Below, in pieces: positions 43,608 to 53,209 of a DNA stretch of 64,000 bases. Numbering within the stretch: position 1 is the first letter of the stretch; each line of letters opens with the position of its first letter. Position numbers and translations under genes: made by a program. The DNA comes from Aestuariirhabdus sp049985285 (GTDB taxonomy: Bacteria > Pseudomonadota > Gammaproteobacteria > Pseudomonadales > Aestuariirhabdaceae). Location: assembly GCF_049985285.1 (NCBI RefSeq), contig NZ_JBNIEU010000001.1:1178001-1242000 (forward strand). The letters are read 5' to 3'. The notes beneath the pieces were generated by a model. That model saw nothing but the letters and a program-made list of their open reading frames with translations. It did not search any database and was not told the DNA's origin.

Positions 43608-45188
43608 CTACAGCAGCAGTGTGCGAATATCTCCCATCAAACTGCTGAGCAGGGTCGTAAAGCGAGCCGCATCGGCACCGTTAATAGCGCGGTGATCGTA
43701 GGAGAGCGACAGCGGTAACATAAGGCGGGGCTGGAAAGCCTGACCATCCCATACCGGCTTGATGCTTGCTTTGGAGACACCAAGAATGGCGACCTCGGGA
43801 GTGTTAACGATGGGCGTAAATGCTGTGCCGCCGACGCTTCCCAGGCTGGAGATAGTAAAGCAGGCTCCCTGCATCTCGGCAGGTGACAGCTTTTTCTGCT
43901 GTGCTTTACTGGCGAGCGCACTCATTTCGGTAGCCAGTTCCTGCAAGCCTTTCTTGTCGGCATCGCGAATGACAGGCACCAACAATCCATCCGGAGTATC
44001 CACTGCGAACCCAATGTGGCAGTACTCTTTGTAGAGTAGCGCGGTACCGTCGGGATTCAGCGATGCGTTGAATTGAGGCATGCGCCTAAGGGCTGTTGTA
44101 CAGGCCTTGATGATGAAAGGCATGGGGGTCATGGCGATACCCTGGGCCTTCTGAGCCTTGCGGAAGGCTTCCATTTCGGTAATGTCAGCATCTTCGAACT
44201 GGGTGACGTGGGGTACGTTAAGCCAGCTACGATGCAGGTTTGCACCGCCCACCTGTTGCAAGCGGGTCAGGGGAACCTCTTTTACCGCTCCAAATTTGCT
44301 GAAGTCGATCGTGGGTACGGCGGGAATTCCGCTGCCCCCTGTGGTGGTTGCCATGGGCGCAGGAGCCGGTTGCTTGAGGCGGGTCTTAACAAAGCTTTGC
44401 ACGTCCTCTTTCACAACGCGTCCGCGGGGGCCGCTGCCTTTTACTTCGCTCAGGTCGACGCCGAACTCTCTGGCGATCCTGCGCACGGCGGGGCCCGCAT
44501 GCACTTTCTTATTGCGGGTGGTAATGATGCCAGGGTCGACAGCAGGGGCCGCGGGGGCCGTCGTCGGGGCTGGCGCTTTGGTTTCTGTCCCGGTAGCCGC
44601 AGTGGCGGGCTGGGAGGCAGCTCCCTGGGTCTTCAACTTGACCATGGGCATGCCTTCACTTGCGGTTTCGCCCAGCTTAATCAGGATCTCGGTCACGGTA
44701 CCAGCAAAAGGCGCAGGGACCTCCATGCTCGCCTTATCGGACTCGACCACAACGATGGAGTCCTCGGCTTCTACCTGATCACCGACCTGCACGCAGATCT
44801 CGGTTACTTCACCGTCACCACCCAGGTCTGGAACCTTTACCAGCGCTTCACTGCTGGCGCTGGCTGTTGCTACGGTGGCGGGCTCAGCAGCGGCCGGGGC
44901 CGTCGCAGAAGCCGGTTTAGTCTCCTCGGCGGGTGCCGCCTCTGGTGCGGAAGCGCTCTCGGTCGCTACCTTGACCATGGGCAGGCCTTCACTGGCGGTG
45001 TCGCCGACCTTTACCAGAATTTCGGTAATGGTGCCGGCAAAGGGGGCAGGCACTTCCATGCTGGCCTTGTCGGATTCAACCACCAAAATGGCATCTTCGG
45101 CTTCTATCCGATCTCCAACCTGAACACTTATTTCGATGATCTCGCCGTCTCCGCCGAGATCAGGTACTTTGATAATTTCGTCGCTCAT
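43608..45188 (-). CDS. aceF: pyruvate dehydrogenase E2, dihydrolipoamide acetyltransferase
   Basis: E2 forms the core of the pyruvate dehydrogenase complex, carries acetyl groups on lipoyl arms and transfers them to CoA. The 526 residues hold two lipoyl domains, with lipoylated lysines at Lys41 and Lys152 in VESDKASMEVPAP. Alanine/proline-rich linkers connect them to a peripheral-subunit-binding domain (AGPAVRRIAREFGVDLSEV, about 238-256) and a catalytic domain. His499 is the catalytic base in SYDHRAINGADAARF, with Asn503 where enteric E2 has Asp, as also in Azotobacter and Pseudomonas. It starts 26 bases after aceE. Confidence 0.95.
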   Translation of the reverse strand: MSDEIIKVPDLGGDGEIIEISVQVGDRIEAEDAILVVESDKASMEVPAPFAGTITEILVKVGDTASEGLPMVKVATESASAPEAAPAEETKPASATAPAAAEPATVATASASSEALVKVPDLGGDGEVTEICVQVGDQVEAEDSIVVVESDKASMEVPAPFAGTVTEILIKLGETASEGMPMVKLKTQGAASQPATAATGTETKAPAPTTAPAAPAVDPGIITTRNKKVHAGPAVRRIAREFGVDLSEVKGSGPRGRVVKEDVQSFVKTRLKQPAPAPMATTTGGSGIPAVPTIDFSKFGAVKEVPLTRLQQVGGANLHRSWLNVPHVTQFEDADITEMEAFRKAQKAQGIAMTPMPFIIKACTTALRRMPQFNASLNPDGTALLYKEYCHIGFAVDTPDGLLVPVIRDADKKGLQELATEMSALASKAQQKKLSPAEMQGACFTISSLGSVGGTAFTPIVNTPEVAILGVSKASIKPVWDGQAFQPRLMLPLSLSYDHRAINGADAARFTTLLSSLMGDIRTLLL

Positions 45189-45214
45189 ATCTCTGTTCCT
45201 ATCTCTGCTGGGGG

Positions 45215-47872
45215 TTAGCTATACATCGGGTTGGGTTTGTTCGGGTCAATATCGAACTTCTTCATCGCCTTGGCGACGAGGTCCCCTTTCACCAGCCCAT
45301 CTTGCTGCAATGCGTAGAGTGCAGACAATACGATGAAGTGGCGATCCACCTCGAAGAAGTGGCGCAGTTTTTTGCGTGTATCGCTGCGACCAAAACCGTC
45401 GGTGCCCAAAGAGATAAAGGTGCCGGGTACAAAGTCGCGAATCTGGTCAGCGTAGACCTTCATGTAGTCGGTTGCGGCGATAACCGGCCCTTGACGGTTT
45501 TTCAGGCACTGGGTCACATAGCTCTCGCGTGGTGTTTTGGAGGGGTGCATCAGGTTCCAGCGCTCTACATCCATACCTTCGCGACGCAGCTCGTTGAAGC
45601 TGGTGGCGCTCCAGATGTCGGACTCTACCTTAAACTCGTCACGCAGAATTACGGCCGCGGCGCGCACTTCGTTGAGGATGGTGCCCGATCCCATGAGCTG
45701 TACCTTGAGCTTGCTCTTGCGGGAGTTTTCCTCGAAGCAGTACAGACCCTTGATAACGCCTTCGACCACGGCCTCGCCTTCCGGCAGCGCAGGGTGCTGG
45801 TAGGATTCGTTCATCGCGGTGATGTAATAGAAAACGTTTTCCTGATCCTTCATCATCCGGCGCAAGCCATCCTGAATGATAATGGCCATCTCGTAGCCAT
45901 AAGTGGGATCGTAGCTGACACAGTTTGGGATGGTGGATGCCAGGATATGGCTGTGACCATCCTGGTGCTGCAAGCCTTCACCGTTGAGTGTGGTCCGACC
46001 CGCGGTGGCGCCAATCAGGAAGCCGCGCGCCTGGATGTCACCGGAAGCCCACGCGAGGTCACCGGTACGTTGCAGGCCAAACATAGAGTAGAACGTATAA
46101 AAGGGGATCATGGGCACGTTGTTGCAGCTGTAGCTGGTACCTGCGGCAATCCAGGCAGCGTGTGCTCCCGCCTCGTTGATTCCCTCTTCAAGGATCTGGC
46201 CCTTTTTATCTTCCTTGTAGTACATCACCTGGTCGGAATCCATTGGCTCGTAGAGCTGGCCTTCGGATGAGTAGATGCCGAGCTGGCGGAACATCCCTTC
46301 CATGCCGAAGGTGCGCGCTTCATCAGGCACAATGGGAACTAGATGCTTGCCGATCTTCTTGTCCTTGACCAGCGCGGAAAGAACGCGCACATAGGCCATG
46401 GTGCTTGAAATTTCGCGCTCTCCGCTGCCTTTGGTGACCGCTTCAAATGCAGACAGTGGTGGGATTTCGAGGCTGGCACTGGTGGCCCGGCGTTGGGGTA
46501 CGAATCCCCCCAGCGATTCGCGGCGCTTGCGCATGTACACCATTTCGGGCCCATCGGGGTCCGGGCGATAATAGGGTACGTTAGGCAGCTCGGCGTCCTT
46601 GACGGGGATATCGAAGCGGTCGCGGAACGCTTTCAGGTCCGCCAGTGGTAGCTTCTTGACCGAGTGAGAAACGTTTGCGGCTTCGGCAGATTGACCGTAG
46701 GCGTAACCTTTGACGGTCTTGGCCAGGATAACCGTAGGCTGGCCGGTGTGGTTAACCGCTGCATGGTAAGCGGCATAAACCTTGTACGGGTCGTGACCAC
46801 CACGGTTGAGGTTGAAAATGTCATCGTCAGACAGGTGGGCGACCATCTCTTTGAGCTCAGGGTACTTGCCGAAGAAGTGCTCGCGGGTAAATGCGCCGCC
46901 TTTGGCTTTGCAGTTCTGGTAGTCGCCGTCTACGCACTCATCCATGCGTTGCTGCATGATGCCGCTCTTGTCCTGGGCGAAGAGGGGGTCCCAGTGGCGC
47001 CCCCAAACAACCTTGATAACGTTCCAGCCGGCTCCACGGAACTGGCCCTCCAGCTCTTGCATAATTTTTCCGTTACCGCGCACCGGCCCGTCGAGGCGCT
47101 GGAGGTTGCAGTTAACGACAAAAATAAGGTTGTCGAGTTTTTCACGTCCAGCCAGGCCGATTGCCCCCAGGGATTCCGGCTCATCCATTTCGCCGTCGCC
47201 GAGGAAGGCCCATACCTTGCGCTGGTTAACCGGGCTGAAATCACGGTTGTGCAGGTACTTCATAAAGTGTGCCTGATAGATCGCCTGCAAGGGGCCCAGC
47301 CCCATGGATACGGTGGGGAACTGCCAGAAATCGGGCTTCAGCTTGGGGTGCGGATATGAGGGCAGACCCTTGCCGTCGACTTCGCGGCGGAAATTATCCA
47401 GTTGCTCTTCGGTCAAACGCCCTTCCAGGAATGCTCGGGAGTAGATGCCGGGCGCGGAGTGGCCCTGGAAATAGATCAGATCCCCCTCCTGACCATCGCT
47501 TGGCCCCTTGAAAAAGTAGTTGAAGCCGATGTCGTACAGGGTGGCACCGGAGGAGAACGAGGAGATGTGTCCGCCCAGGTCGGGATCGTGCTGGTTGGCT
47601 CGCATTACCATGGCCAGCGCGTTCCAGCGCACGATGGAGCGGATGCGGCGCTCCATAAACAGATCCCCTGGCATCCGCGCCTCTTTAGCCGAGGGAATCG
47701 TATTGCGGTAGGGCGTGTTGATCGCGTAGGGAATCTGGGTTCCGGTGCGGGTTGCCCGACGAGCCAGGCGAGTTAGCAGGTAATGGGCGCGATCCTCGCC
47801 TTCGCTTTCCAGTACGGAATCCAGCGCATCCAGCCACTCCTGGGTTTCAATCGGATCTACATCTTTTTGCAT
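45215..47872 (-). CDS. aceE: pyruvate dehydrogenase E1 component
   Basis: This thiamine-diphosphate enzyme decarboxylates pyruvate and acetylates the lipoyl arms of AceF. The 885-residue protein is the homodimeric, single-chain E1 of gammaproteobacteria. The thiamine-diphosphate motif is seen as GDGEMDEPESLGAIGLAGRE with NCNLQRLDGPVRGN (about residues 230-265). The N-terminal region that binds E2 is present (DPIETQEWLDALDSVLESEG). The ATG has GGAG eight bases upstream. The promoter region carries two TGTAG-N5-CTACA palindromes. The E3 gene is not next to aceF here. Confidence 0.96.
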   Translation of the reverse strand: MQKDVDPIETQEWLDALDSVLESEGEDRAHYLLTRLARRATRTGTQIPYAINTPYRNTIPSAKEARMPGDLFMERRIRSIVRWNALAMVMRANQHDPDLGGHISSFSSGATLYDIGFNYFFKGPSDGQEGDLIYFQGHSAPGIYSRAFLEGRLTEEQLDNFRREVDGKGLPSYPHPKLKPDFWQFPTVSMGLGPLQAIYQAHFMKYLHNRDFSPVNQRKVWAFLGDGEMDEPESLGAIGLAGREKLDNLIFVVNCNLQRLDGPVRGNGKIMQELEGQFRGAGWNVIKVVWGRHWDPLFAQDKSGIMQQRMDECVDGDYQNCKAKGGAFTREHFFGKYPELKEMVAHLSDDDIFNLNRGGHDPYKVYAAYHAAVNHTGQPTVILAKTVKGYAYGQSAEAANVSHSVKKLPLADLKAFRDRFDIPVKDAELPNVPYYRPDPDGPEMVYMRKRRESLGGFVPQRRATSASLEIPPLSAFEAVTKGSGEREISSTMAYVRVLSALVKDKKIGKHLVPIVPDEARTFGMEGMFRQLGIYSSEGQLYEPMDSDQVMYYKEDKKGQILEEGINEAGAHAAWIAAGTSYSCNNVPMIPFYTFYSMFGLQRTGDLAWASGDIQARGFLIGATAGRTTLNGEGLQHQDGHSHILASTIPNCVSYDPTYGYEMAIIIQDGLRRMMKDQENVFYYITAMNESYQHPALPEGEAVVEGVIKGLYCFEENSRKSKLKVQLMGSGTILNEVRAAAVILRDEFKVESDIWSATSFNELRREGMDVERWNLMHPSKTPRESYVTQCLKNRQGPVIAATDYMKVYADQIRDFVPGTFISLGTDGFGRSDTRKKLRHFFEVDRHFIVLSALYALQQDGLVKGDLVAKAMKKFDIDPNKPNPMYS

Positions 47873-47977
47873 GGGTCTTGCTCCAAGTCAGATGCGCCAG
47901 CAAGCCGGTTAAATGCTATGCATCCCCAGCAGTGCTGGAGTGCTTCTGGCGCGGTGAAAGCTTTTGCTGTGATAGTT

Positions 47978-48004
47978 ATTATAATTTATGTAGTTTTACT
48001 ACAA
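47978..48004 (-). promoter_or_regulatory. candidate aceE promoter
   Basis: On the minus strand a perfect TATAAT occupies 47983 down to 47978, and TTGTAG or TTTGTA lies 15-16 bases upstream. This would give a leader of roughly 100 bases before aceE. The first palindrome falls between the two elements. Confidence 0.5.
47989..48003. promoter_or_regulatory. putative operator 1 of aceEF
   Basis: TGTAGTTTTACTACA is a fifteen-base palindrome (TGTAG-N5-CTACA) within the predicted aceE promoter, a position suited to a repressor. Its GT...AC core fits the FadR/GntR operator style used by PdhR. No GntR gene is in the window. Confidence 0.5.
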
Positions 48005-48039
48005 ATTAGGAGGTTAAATCAATCTGGTTGCGCTCCAAA

Positions 48040-48054
48040 TGTAGTCTAGCTACA
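48040..48054. promoter_or_regulatory. putative operator 2 of aceEF
   Basis: TGTAGTCTAGCTACA repeats the TGTAG-N5-CTACA format 51 bases from the first site, centre to centre. It lies between aceE and glnE and could affect either. Confidence 0.5.
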
Positions 48055-48156
48055 TTTTTTTACATAAGCATACAGACTGAAGTGTAGCAGTCCCTCGCCT
48101 GCGCTAATTCTCGTTATACTGGGTCCTCGACGGTGGTGGTTCATAAGGGTGAGGGC

Positions 48157-51111
48157 ATGGAACTGGGAGCTTTAAAGCAACGGCACGAGTTGATTGTACG
48201 GATCGTTGAACGTCAGTGGCAGGAGTTTTGCGAAAGCGATGAAATGGAGGTGCTGGCGTCGGTGCAGCAAAAGCTGGCGGCGGATGAATCACTGCAGGCT
48301 CAGTTAGTCCAGTGTTGGTCCGGGAGTGATTATGTGGCCGAGCTTTGCCGCAGGCGTCCTGGGCTGCTGGATGAGCTGCTGGGTAGCGGCGATCTGCTGC
48401 GCGCCTATGATGTGGGCGAATATCGACAGCGTCTGGATGCGCTGCTGGTAGGGGTCGAAACGGAAGATCAGCTGGCGTTGCAGTTGCGCCGATTTCGCCA
48501 GCGAGAGCAGACGCGCATTATCTGGCGCGACCTCAATCGCCTGACCCCGATGACAGGAACCACCGGGGATCTGTCGTCGATGGCCGATGCTGCGATCGAC
48601 GCGGCCTATACCTGGCTCTATGAATCCTGTACGCCCGTCTGGGGTGTGCCCATGGGAGCTGACGCCGACGAGCCTGCGCAACCCCAGCATCTGGTTGTTT
48701 TGGGGATGGGAAAACTCGGAGCATGCGAGCTTAACCTGTCCTCGGATATCGATCTTATTTTCGCCTACCCCTGCCAGGGGGAAACCCAGGGCGGCCGTCG
48801 CTCGTTAACCAACCAGGAGTTTTTTATCCGCCTGGGGCAGAAGCTAATAAAGGCATTGGATGCGCCAACGGTAGAGGGTTTTGTGTTCCGGGTTGATATG
48901 CGGCTGCGCCCCTATGGCCAAAGCGGAGCCCTGGTGCTGAGCTTTGATGCGATGGAGCAGTACTATCAGGATCAGGGGCGCGACTGGGAACGCTACGCGA
49001 TGATCAAGGCGCGGGTGGTGGCCGGCGACAAGGTGCGCGGAGAGGAGATTTTGTTGATGTTGCGCCCCTTTGTTTATCGGCGTTATATCGATTTTAGCGC
49101 CGTTGAGGCGCTGCGCGACATGAAACGTATGATTCAAAGTGAAGTGAAGCGCAAAGGGATGCAGGAGAACGTCAAGTTGGGTTCCGGCGGCATTCGCGAG
49201 GTGGAATTTATTGGCCAGGCCTTTCAGTTGATCCACGGAGGCCGTGACCGAGCGTTGCAGCAACGGCCTATTATGGGCGTTCTCGAGGTGTTGAAGGAGA
49301 AGGATTACCTGCCCCCGGAGGCGGTGGGCCAGCTCGTCGAGGCCTACCAGTTTTTGCGCAATGTCGAGCACGGGCTGCAGGCGCTGGAGGATAAGCAAAC
49401 CCAGGACTTGCCATCAGACGACGCAACCCGCCAGCGCCTCGCGTTGGTGATGGGCTGCACGGATTGGGATGGGTTGCACGGAGCGTTAACCCGGCACCGG
49501 GGTAACGTGCAGCACCATTTCGACGAAGTGGTTGCGGACCCTGCCGAACAATCCGAAAACGAGGCCGATGATCAGGGTTGGGCGCTGTTTTGGACGGGCA
49601 GCCTGTCGGCTGAAGACGCGCTGTCCCGCTTTGAAAAAGCAGGTTATGTCCAGGCGGAGAGCTGTCTCGCCCTGATAGAGGGCTTGAAGCAGGGACGCGC
49701 CCTGCAGTCCGTGCAACGTCAGGGGCGGGAGCGAATCGATCTCTTTATGCCCATGCTGTTATCCCATCTGGCGGAACTGGACTCCCCTGACCAGGGGTTG
49801 CAGCGTGTTGTGCCGTTGGTTGAATCGGTGATTCGACGCACCGCGTATCTGGTGTTGCTGATGGAAAACCGCAGCGCGCTGGAGCAGTTGTTGAAGCTCT
49901 GTACAGAAAGTCCCTGGATCGCCGAGCAGATCGCGCGTTACCCCATGCTGCTCGATGAGTTTCTTGATGTCGATTCACTGTTCGCCCCCCCGGGCCGCGA
50001 GCAGCTCGCCGACGAGCTGCGTCAGCAGATGATGCGAATACCCACCGATGACCTTGAGCAGCAGATGGAGGCGTTACGTTACTTTAAAACATCCCATGTA
50101 TTGCGGGTAGCGGCAGCTGAGATCGCGGGTACGTTACCGCTTATGAAGGTGAGTGATTACCTCAGCTGGATTGCCGAGGTGGTGGTGTGCGAGGTGGTTG
50201 AGATTGCCTGGTTGAATATGGTGGCGCGGCATGGCAGCCCACGGTTGAGCAGTGGTGAACCCGCCCCGCGAGACTTTATCGTGATTGGCTACGGTAAGGT
50301 GGGGGGAGGTGAACTGGGCTACGGGTCGGATCTGGACCTGGTGTTCGTGCACGATGTTGAGGGGCAGCAGAGCACCGACGGAGAGCGCAGTATTGATAAT
50401 CAAACATTTTTTGTGCGCCTCGGTCAGCGCATTATTCATATTCTTAATACCCAGACGGCATCGGGACAGTTGTACGAAGTGGATATGCGGTTGCGGCCAT
50501 CGGGTGCTTCCGGATTGCTGGTCAGTTCGTTGGAATCCTTTGCCCGTTACCAGCGCGCAGACGCCTGGACCTGGGAGCATCAAGCTTTGTGCCGCGCGCG
50601 AGTTATTGCAGGTAGTGAGGCGTTAGCCGAGCGCTTCAGTAGGGTGCGCGGTGAAGTATTGGCGCAGCGCAGGGAGCCGTCGGAGCTGTGCAATGAGGTG
50701 GTCGGAATGCGGCAAAAAATGCGCGATAGCCTGGGCACCGCAGAGACAGCCGCCGGTAGTAGCGAGAACAGTTGGAGCCGTGACGCCCAATTTCACCTCA
50801 AACAGGATCATGGTGGTATCGTTGATATCGAATTTATGGTGCAATATGGCGTTTTAGCCTGGTCGTATAGCCATCCGGAGCTGCTTGAATTTACCGATAA
50901 TATCGGCGTGCTGGACGCGCTCGAGGCAACAGCCCTGATCTCCAGTGAAGACGCGGATCTATTGCGTGAAGCCTACAAAGCATACCGCTCGGCGGCGCAT
51001 CGTCTGGCTCTACAGAATCAAAAAGGGGTGGTCGGTGGGGACGCATTCCACGACTACCGGCGGGGAGTCGCTGATATCTGGCGGCGGCTGATGCTGGAAT
51101 CGAACAAGTAG
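48157..51111 (+). CDS. glnE: glutamine synthetase adenylyltransferase / adenylyl-removing enzyme
   Basis: GlnE adds AMP to, or removes it from, glutamine synthetase in response to PII and glutamine. The 984 residues carry two nucleotidyltransferase domains. The N-terminal one, for removal, has LSSDIDLIFAYPCQG; the C-terminal one, for addition, has YGSDLDLVFVHD. Each is followed by its GlnE helical region (KQDHGGIVDIEFMVQYGVL in the second). I start at the ATG at 48157 after AAGGGTGAG; a GTG eight codons earlier is possible. It is divergent from aceE and precedes ilvE, the pseudomonad order. Confidence 0.95.
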   Translation: MELGALKQRHELIVRIVERQWQEFCESDEMEVLASVQQKLAADESLQAQLVQCWSGSDYVAELCRRRPGLLDELLGSGDLLRAYDVGEYRQRLDALLVGVETEDQLALQLRRFRQREQTRIIWRDLNRLTPMTGTTGDLSSMADAAIDAAYTWLYESCTPVWGVPMGADADEPAQPQHLVVLGMGKLGACELNLSSDIDLIFAYPCQGETQGGRRSLTNQEFFIRLGQKLIKALDAPTVEGFVFRVDMRLRPYGQSGALVLSFDAMEQYYQDQGRDWERYAMIKARVVAGDKVRGEEILLMLRPFVYRRYIDFSAVEALRDMKRMIQSEVKRKGMQENVKLGSGGIREVEFIGQAFQLIHGGRDRALQQRPIMGVLEVLKEKDYLPPEAVGQLVEAYQFLRNVEHGLQALEDKQTQDLPSDDATRQRLALVMGCTDWDGLHGALTRHRGNVQHHFDEVVADPAEQSENEADDQGWALFWTGSLSAEDALSRFEKAGYVQAESCLALIEGLKQGRALQSVQRQGRERIDLFMPMLLSHLAELDSPDQGLQRVVPLVESVIRRTAYLVLLMENRSALEQLLKLCTESPWIAEQIARYPMLLDEFLDVDSLFAPPGREQLADELRQQMMRIPTDDLEQQMEALRYFKTSHVLRVAAAEIAGTLPLMKVSDYLSWIAEVVVCEVVEIAWLNMVARHGSPRLSSGEPAPRDFIVIGYGKVGGGELGYGSDLDLVFVHDVEGQQSTDGERSIDNQTFFVRLGQRIIHILNTQTASGQLYEVDMRLRPSGASGLLVSSLESFARYQRADAWTWEHQALCRARVIAGSEALAERFSRVRGEVLAQRREPSELCNEVVGMRQKMRDSLGTAETAAGSSENSWSRDAQFHLKQDHGGIVDIEFMVQYGVLAWSYSHPELLEFTDNIGVLDALEATALISSEDADLLREAYKAYRSAAHRLALQNQKGVVGGDAFHDYRRGVADIWRRLMLESNK

Positions 51112-51113
51112 CA

Positions 51114-51135
51114 GCCTGGCGTTGAGTTGCCAGGC
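51114..51135 (+). other. hairpin between glnE and ilvE
   Basis: GCCTGGC pairs with GCCAGGC around an eight-base loop, two bases after the glnE stop. With no T-run it may reduce but not block read-through to ilvE. Confidence 0.35.
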
Positions 51136-51170
51136 CGAACAGAGTGAATATACGTTAGGAGAGTTTCCGA

Positions 51171-52097
51171 ATGTCGATGGCTGACAGAGATGGTGTTATC
51201 TGGTTCGATGGTGAAATGGTGCCGTGGCGTGAGGCCAAGACCCATGTGTTGACCCACACCCTGCATTACGGTTTGGGCGTATTTGAAGGGGTACGGGCCT
51301 ACGCGACGGATCGTGGTGCCTGCATCTTCCGCCTCAAGGAGCATACCGATCGTTTGTTCCAGAGTGCGCATATTCTGAATATGCAGATTCCATTCGATAA
51401 AGAGACCATTAACGAAGCGCAGCGTGCCGTGGTGCGGGAAAACAATCTGGATCACGCTTACCTGCGTCCCATGTGTTTTTACGGCTCCGAAGGCATGGGG
51501 TTACGGGCCGATAACCTGAAAACCCACTGCATCGTTGCTGCCTGGGAGTGGCCCTCGTATATGTCGCCAGAGGCGAAGGAGCTGGGAATCAAGATCCGTA
51601 CCTCTTCCTACACCCGTCATCATGTCAATATCACCATGTGTAAGGCGAAGGCGAATGGCAACTACATCAACTCGATGCTGGCGTTGAAAGAGGCGCTGGA
51701 TGCAGGCTGTGAAGAAGCGCTGTTGCTGGATAACGAAGGCTACGTGGCCGAAGGCAGTGGCGAGAACGTCTTTATTGTGAAAAACGGTATCATCCATACC
51801 CCGGAGCTGACCTCCTGTTTGTCGGGTATCACCCGGGATACGATCTTCCAGCTGGCGGATGAGTTTGGTTACCCTATCCGGGAGCGCCGTATTACTCGTG
51901 ATGAGGTTTATGTCGCGGACGAGGCGTTCTTTACCGGTACTGCGGCGGAAGTACTCCCCATTCGTGAACACGACGGTCGGGTGATCGGCACCGGTCGCCG
52001 GGGCCCCATGACCGAAAAGTTACAAGCGGCTTACTTCGATCAGGTGACTGGCAAGCGTAGTCAGCACCCCGAGTGGCAGACTCCAGTCGTCGACTGA
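51171..52097 (+). CDS. ilvE: branched-chain amino-acid aminotransferase
   Basis: IlvE transfers the amino group between glutamate and the keto acids of leucine, isoleucine and valine. The 308-residue fold-type IV enzyme shows the N-terminal GVIWFDGEMVPWREAKTHV-like start (about residues 7-25), the PLP lysine in CKAKANGNYINSMLA and the cofactor motif EGSGENVFIVKNG. A late motif, FFTGTAAEVLPI, is also typical. TAGGAG precedes the ATG. It lies between glnE and the heptosyltransferase genes, 50 bases before waaF. Confidence 0.95.
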   Translation: MSMADRDGVIWFDGEMVPWREAKTHVLTHTLHYGLGVFEGVRAYATDRGACIFRLKEHTDRLFQSAHILNMQIPFDKETINEAQRAVVRENNLDHAYLRPMCFYGSEGMGLRADNLKTHCIVAAWEWPSYMSPEAKELGIKIRTSSYTRHHVNITMCKAKANGNYINSMLALKEALDAGCEEALLLDNEGYVAEGSGENVFIVKNGIIHTPELTSCLSGITRDTIFQLADEFGYPIRERRITRDEVYVADEAFFTGTAAEVLPIREHDGRVIGTGRRGPMTEKLQAAYFDQVTGKRSQHPEWQTPVVD

Positions 52098-52147
52098 GTG
52101 CGGTGTGCGGGGTGCTGGTTGCCTCGTACCCACAACGGAATTCCTTT

Positions 52148-53209
52148 GTGAGTAAACAATCGTTGAAGATTCTGGTCATCGGCCCCTCCTGGGTAGGGGA
52201 TATGGTGATGGCGCAAACCCTGTTTATGACGCTTGCCGAACAGTACCCCGGCTGCGTTATCGATGTGCTGGCGCCGGCCTGGTCTCGCCCCTTGCTCGAG
52301 CGGATGCCCCAGGTACGTTGCGCGATTGATATGCCCCTTGGCCACGGCGCGCTGCAGTTGTCTGTGCGCCGCAAGCTGGGTCTGGAGCTGCGCGAAGAGA
52401 GCTACGACTGGGCCATTACGTTACCCAACTCCCTGAAGTCTGCGCTGGTGGCGACCTGGGCCCGAATTCCTCGTCGCAGTGGGTGGCGGGGAGAGATGCG
52501 CTATGGCTTGCTGAATGATTTGCGAGTGCTGGACAAACAACGTTACCCGTTGATGATCGAGCGTTTTATTGCCCTCGGCCTGGATGCGGGTGCCGCTATG
52601 CCTGCGGTGTTACCCTCGCCCCGGCTGGAGATCGATCCGGCTCAGCGTGAGTTGGCGCTGGATCAGTTGGGTTTGCAGGTCGAGAGTCCCATTCTGGTTC
52701 TGTGCCCTGGAGCGGAGTTCGGGGAGGCAAAGCGCTGGCCCGAGAAGTCGTATGCCGAGGTGGCCACTGAGAAACTCTCCCAGGGCTGGCAGGTGTGGAT
52801 TCTGGGTTCGGAAAAAGACCGTGACGGTTGCGAGCGTATTCGCGGCGAGCTGCCTGTAGCACTACAGGCCGAATGCAAGAATCTGGCGGGCGAGACGGCG
52901 CTGGCCCAAGCCGTGGACCTGATGTCACTCGCCTCGGCGGTGGTGAGCAATGATTCGGGGTTGATGCATATTGCCGCTGCCCTGCATCGCCCGTTGGCGG
53001 TGGTGTATGGCTCAACGTCGGCAGAATTTACGCCGCCATTAAATTCAAACCATGAGGTTGTGTCGTTGGCACTGGATTGCAGTCCCTGTTTTAAACGCGA
53101 TTGCCCGTTGGGTCATACCCATTGTCTCAAACAACTGCCTGCTTCCAGGGTGTTGGCGGCGCTGGATCGCCTTGCCGTGATTGAGCAGGGCGCCGAGGTG
53201 CAATCGTGA
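52148..53209 (+). CDS. waaF: ADP-heptose:LPS heptosyltransferase II
   Basis: WaaF adds the second heptose to the lipopolysaccharide inner core at the inner face of the cytoplasmic membrane. The 353-residue family 9 transferase begins LKILVIGPSWVGDMVMAQTL (about residues 6-25). It carries LCPGAEFGEAKRWPEKSYAE, the sugar-nucleotide site SNDSGLMHIAAAL, and the cysteine-rich CSPCFKRDCPLGHTHCL typical of WaaF. The start is a GTG at 52148; an upstream in-frame start lies inside ilvE. It overlaps waaC by four bases. Confidence 0.95.
   Translation: MSKQSLKILVIGPSWVGDMVMAQTLFMTLAEQYPGCVIDVLAPAWSRPLLERMPQVRCAIDMPLGHGALQLSVRRKLGLELREESYDWAITLPNSLKSALVATWARIPRRSGWRGEMRYGLLNDLRVLDKQRYPLMIERFIALGLDAGAAMPAVLPSPRLEIDPAQRELALDQLGLQVESPILVLCPGAEFGEAKRWPEKSYAEVATEKLSQGWQVWILGSEKDRDGCERIRGELPVALQAECKNLAGETALAQAVDLMSLASAVVSNDSGLMHIAAALHRPLAVVYGSTSAEFTPPLNSNHEVVSLALDCSPCFKRDCPLGHTHCLKQLPASRVLAALDRLAVIEQGAEVQS

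Noticed and set aside
43675..43720. AceF active site with Asn instead of Asp
   Set aside because: HRxxNG is also found in Azotobacter and Pseudomonas enzymes, so it is not a defect.
44073..45218. 381-residue open frame on the plus strand
   Set aside because: It is antisense to aceF; its glycine-rich composition mirrors the alanine/proline linkers of AceF.
45302..47359. Two long plus-strand frames (322 and 231 residues)
   Set aside because: They lie antisense to aceE, which is intact and conserved over its full length.
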